Assembly: GCF_021172065.1 (NCBI RefSeq)
Contig: NZ_CP087880.1
Location: forward strand, 4,254,583 to 4,318,582
Length of the DNA stretch: 64,000 nucleotides
Reading direction: 5' to 3'
Source: Pseudocitrobacter corydidari
GTDB taxonomy: Bacteria; Pseudomonadota; Gammaproteobacteria; Enterobacterales; Enterobacteriaceae
Under the pieces are notes generated by a model that saw only the letters and a program-made list of their open reading frames with translations, was not told the origin of the DNA and made no database searches. Positions 61,813-64,000 of the stretch are shown piece by piece (the stretch's first letter is position 1; each line of letters opens with the position of its first letter). Both the position numbers and the translations under genes were made by a program.

Positions 61813-63189
61813 TTAAAGGAAGAAGGGGCTTGGCTGGAACAATCGTTCGACATCGGTAATAAATTTTTTGTCCGTCAGGAACATAATTACATGGTCCCCT
61901 TGCTCAATGCGTAAATTATCATTGGCAATCATGACATCATTTCCGCGCACAATCGCGCCGATGATGGTACCCGGTGGGAGTTTTATCTCATCAATAACTC
62001 GGCCGACAACGCGCGATGTGCTTTCATCACCATGAGCAACGGCTTCGATGGCTTCAGCGACCCCGCGACGCAGGGAAGAAACGCCGACGATATCGGCTTT
62101 ACGCACGTGGCTCAACAGGGCGGAAATAGTGGCCTGCTGCGGCGAAATCGCGATATCAATCACGCTCCCCTGAACAAGGTCAACGTAGGCGCGGCGTTGG
62201 ATCAACACCATCACTTTTTTCGCGCCCATCCGCTTGGCCAGCATCGCGGACATAATGTTCGCTTCGTCGTCGTTGGTGACGGCAATGAACAGATCAACCT
62301 GATCGATATGTTCTTCTGCCAGCAACTCTTGATCCGATGCATCGCCGAAGAAGACGATCGTATTTTGCAGCTTCTCTGCCAGTTCAGCAGCACGCTGTTG
62401 ATCTCGCTCGATCAACTTCACGCTGTAGTCTTTTTCCAGCCGACGCGCCAGACCCGCGCCGATGTTACCGCCACCGACCAGCATGATGCGCTTGTACGGC
62501 TTTTCCAGACGCTGTAATTCGCTCATGACGGCGCGAATATGCTGGGATGCCGCGATAAAGAACACCTCATCGCCAGCCTCCACAATGGTTGAACCCTGCG
62601 GTCGGATCGGCGTGTCGTGGCGGAAAATGGCTGCAACACGCGTATCGATATGTGGCATATGATCGCGCATGGTCGAGAGCGCATTACCAACCAGCGGCCC
62701 GCCGTAATAGGCTTTCACCACTGCGAGGCTCACTTTCCCTTCAGCGAAGTTCACTACCTGCAGCGCGCCTGGGTATTCGATCAGGCGATAGATGCTATCA
62801 ATAACCAGTTGCTCAGGCGCAATCAGGTGATCGATTGGCACCGCGTCAGTATTGAAAAGCTTCTCCGCGTCACGGACGTAGTCGGGTGAGCGAATGCGGG
62901 CGATACGGTTTGGTGTGTTAAAGAGGGAATAGGCGACCTGGCAGGCCACCATATTGGTTTCGTCCGAGCTGGTTACGGCAACCAGCATATCGGCATCGTC
63001 GGCACCGGCCTCACGCAGCACACGTGGATGAGAACCGTGCCCCTGGACGACGCGCAGGTCAAACTTGTCCTGCAAACCACGCAGACGCTCGCTATTGGTA
63101 TCCACAATAGTGATGTCGTTATTCTCTCCAACCAGGTTTTCAGCCAGCGTACCGCCTACTTGCCCTGCGCCCAGAATGATAATTTTCAT
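61813..63189 (-). CDS. trkA: TrkA, NAD-binding regulator of Trk potassium uptake
   Basis: 458 residues, the E. coli length. Two RCK repeats, each with a Rossmann motif (ILGAGQVGGTLAENL near 5-19; LVGGGNIGAGLARRL near 237) and each followed by an RCK_C domain. Peripheral membrane protein that gates TrkH/TrkG. rsmB lies 21 bases upstream on the same strand. Confidence 0.97.
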   Translation of the reverse strand: MKIIILGAGQVGGTLAENLVGENNDITIVDTNSERLRGLQDKFDLRVVQGHGSHPRVLREAGADDADMLVAVTSSDETNMVACQVAYSLFNTPNRIARIRSPDYVRDAEKLFNTDAVPIDHLIAPEQLVIDSIYRLIEYPGALQVVNFAEGKVSLAVVKAYYGGPLVGNALSTMRDHMPHIDTRVAAIFRHDTPIRPQGSTIVEAGDEVFFIAASQHIRAVMSELQRLEKPYKRIMLVGGGNIGAGLARRLEKDYSVKLIERDQQRAAELAEKLQNTIVFFGDASDQELLAEEHIDQVDLFIAVTNDDEANIMSAMLAKRMGAKKVMVLIQRRAYVDLVQGSVIDIAISPQQATISALLSHVRKADIVGVSSLRRGVAEAIEAVAHGDESTSRVVGRVIDEIKLPPGTIIGAIVRGNDVMIANDNLRIEQGDHVIMFLTDKKFITDVERLFQPSPFFL

Positions 63190-63210
63190 CAGTCGCGACC
63201 CGTTATCTCA

Positions 63211-64000
63211 TCATTTTTTGATTAGCTTAGCGTAAAAGAAGCCATCGCCTTCTTCTGCGCCAGGTAAATTCTGTTTACCGGGCTGTTCTGGCGTGCCGGT
63301 TTCACTCAACACGGCATCCGGTGTGCGTTGCAGGAAGGCAGCAATTTGTTCGCTGTTCTCTTCCGGTAGAATGGAGCAGGTCGCGTAGACCAGCGTGCCG
63401 CCAGGTTTGAGGTGCGCCCAGGTCGCATTGAGGATTTCAGCCTGCAACTGCGCCAGTTCCGGAATATCGCGATCGCGGCGTAGCCACTTAATATCCGGAT
63501 GACGGCGTACGACACCCGTTGCGGAACATGGCGCATCAAGAAGAATGCGATCAAATTTCTGTTCACCACACCATTGCTCAGGGAAGCGGCCATCACCCTG
63601 TTTCACCGTCGCTTTCATGCCCAGGCGCTTTAGGTTGTCATAGACGCGCGACAGGCGTTTTTCATCAACATCGACGGCCATGACATTGGCCTCAGGCGCC
63701 ACTTCCAGAATGTGGGTCGTTTTGCCGCCGGGCGCGGCGCAGAGGTCGAGGATCTGCTCGCCATTTTCGGGTTGCAGATACGTCATGCAACCCTGCGCGG
63801 AGGCATCCTGAACGGTTACCCAACCTTCATCAAAACCCGGTAGCGCATGCACAGGTGCTGGTGTTTCGAGGCGTACGGCATCCGGGTAATCCGCATGCGG
63901 GAAGCCGGTTAACCCAGCTTCTGCCAGCAGCGCCAGCCATGCGTCGCGTGTGTGATGATTACGGTTCACGCGCAGCCACATCGGCGGGCGCTGGTTATTG
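63211..64000 (-). CDS. rsmB: 16S rRNA m5C967 methyltransferase RsmB, C-terminal part
   Basis: The frame is open through the right edge, so the N-terminus lies outside; about 263 of about 429 residues are present. SAM-binding motif DLCAAPGGKTTHILE, catalytic motif IV LLDAPCSATGVVRRHPD and motif VI YATCSILPEEN with the catalytic cysteine pair typical of RNA m5C methyltransferases. Ends GDGFFYAKLIKK, as in E. coli. Confidence 0.96.
   Translation of the reverse strand, partial: NNQRPPMWLRVNRNHHTRDAWLALLAEAGLTGFPHADYPDAVRLETPAPVHALPGFDEGWVTVQDASAQGCMTYLQPENGEQILDLCAAPGGKTTHILEVAPEANVMAVDVDEKRLSRVYDNLKRLGMKATVKQGDGRFPEQWCGEQKFDRILLDAPCSATGVVRRHPDIKWLRRDRDIPELAQLQAEILNATWAHLKPGGTLVYATCSILPEENSEQIAAFLQRTPDAVLSETGTPEQPGKQNLPGAEEGDGFFYAKLIKK

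Overview
The window is a chromosomal segment of a member of the Enterobacteriaceae. Gene order and protein sequences follow the E. coli/Salmonella backbone almost gene for gene: aroB-damX-dam-rpe-gph-trpS, cysG-nirD-nirB, tsgA-ppiA-yhfG-fic-pabA-argD-yhfK-crp-yhfA-prkB-yheU-yheT, yheS-kefG-kefB-yheV-slyD-slyX-fkpA-yheO-tusDCB, the str operon, bfd-bfr, and the S10, spc and alpha ribosomal operons, followed by yhdN-zntR-arfA-mscL-trkA-rsmB. The species cannot be fixed from the sequence alone. The Klebsiella-type malonate decarboxylase cluster and the short hopD-type peptidase in place of a gsp operon fit the Klebsiella/Enterobacter/Citrobacter/Salmonella side of the family better than E. coli K-12. 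I found no rRNA, tRNA, CRISPR array, insertion sequence or prophage.

Layout. 1-5381 is the aroB-to-trpS superoperon, with several 1-8 base overlaps. 5394-9898 (minus strand) is the assimilatory/detoxifying nitrite reductase operon nirBD-cysG. It is driven by a recognisable FNR plus NarL/NarP promoter, lacks nirC, and is followed by a decayed yhfL remnant. 10138-11418 is a codA-type cytosine deaminase without codB. 11546-23199 is backbone, with one accessory lipoprotein gene between pabA and argD. 23449-31506 is a complete malonate utilisation cluster mdcABCDE-FGH plus mdcR, placed between yheT and yheS, which are neighbours in E. coli. 31519-40143 covers the ABC-F protein YheS, the KefGB potassium efflux system, folding factors SlyD and FkpA, and the TusBCD sulfur relay. 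40166-60119 is the translation block: rpsL-rpsG-fusA-tufA, then iron storage bfd-bfr with hopD, then S10, spc and alpha operons with their classical leader controls. 60184-64000 ends with zntR, arfA, mscL, trkA and a partial rsmB.

How the parts work together. CysG makes siroheme for NirB. MdcB and MdcG make and attach the prosthetic group of the acyl carrier MdcC, MdcH charges it with malonyl groups, MdcA exchanges acetyl for malonyl, MdcDE decarboxylates, MdcF probably imports malonate and MdcR senses it. KefG activates KefB. Bfd releases iron from Bfr. YhfG restrains Fic.

The most interesting points are the placement of the mdc cluster with mdcR abutting yheS, the loss of nirC and the truncation of yhfL on either side of cysG, the orphan codA facing the nirB promoter, the unexplained lipoprotein gene, and a bfr terminator that lies inside the convergent hopD gene. 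No clearly new multi-gene system was found; most of the window is conserved core genome.
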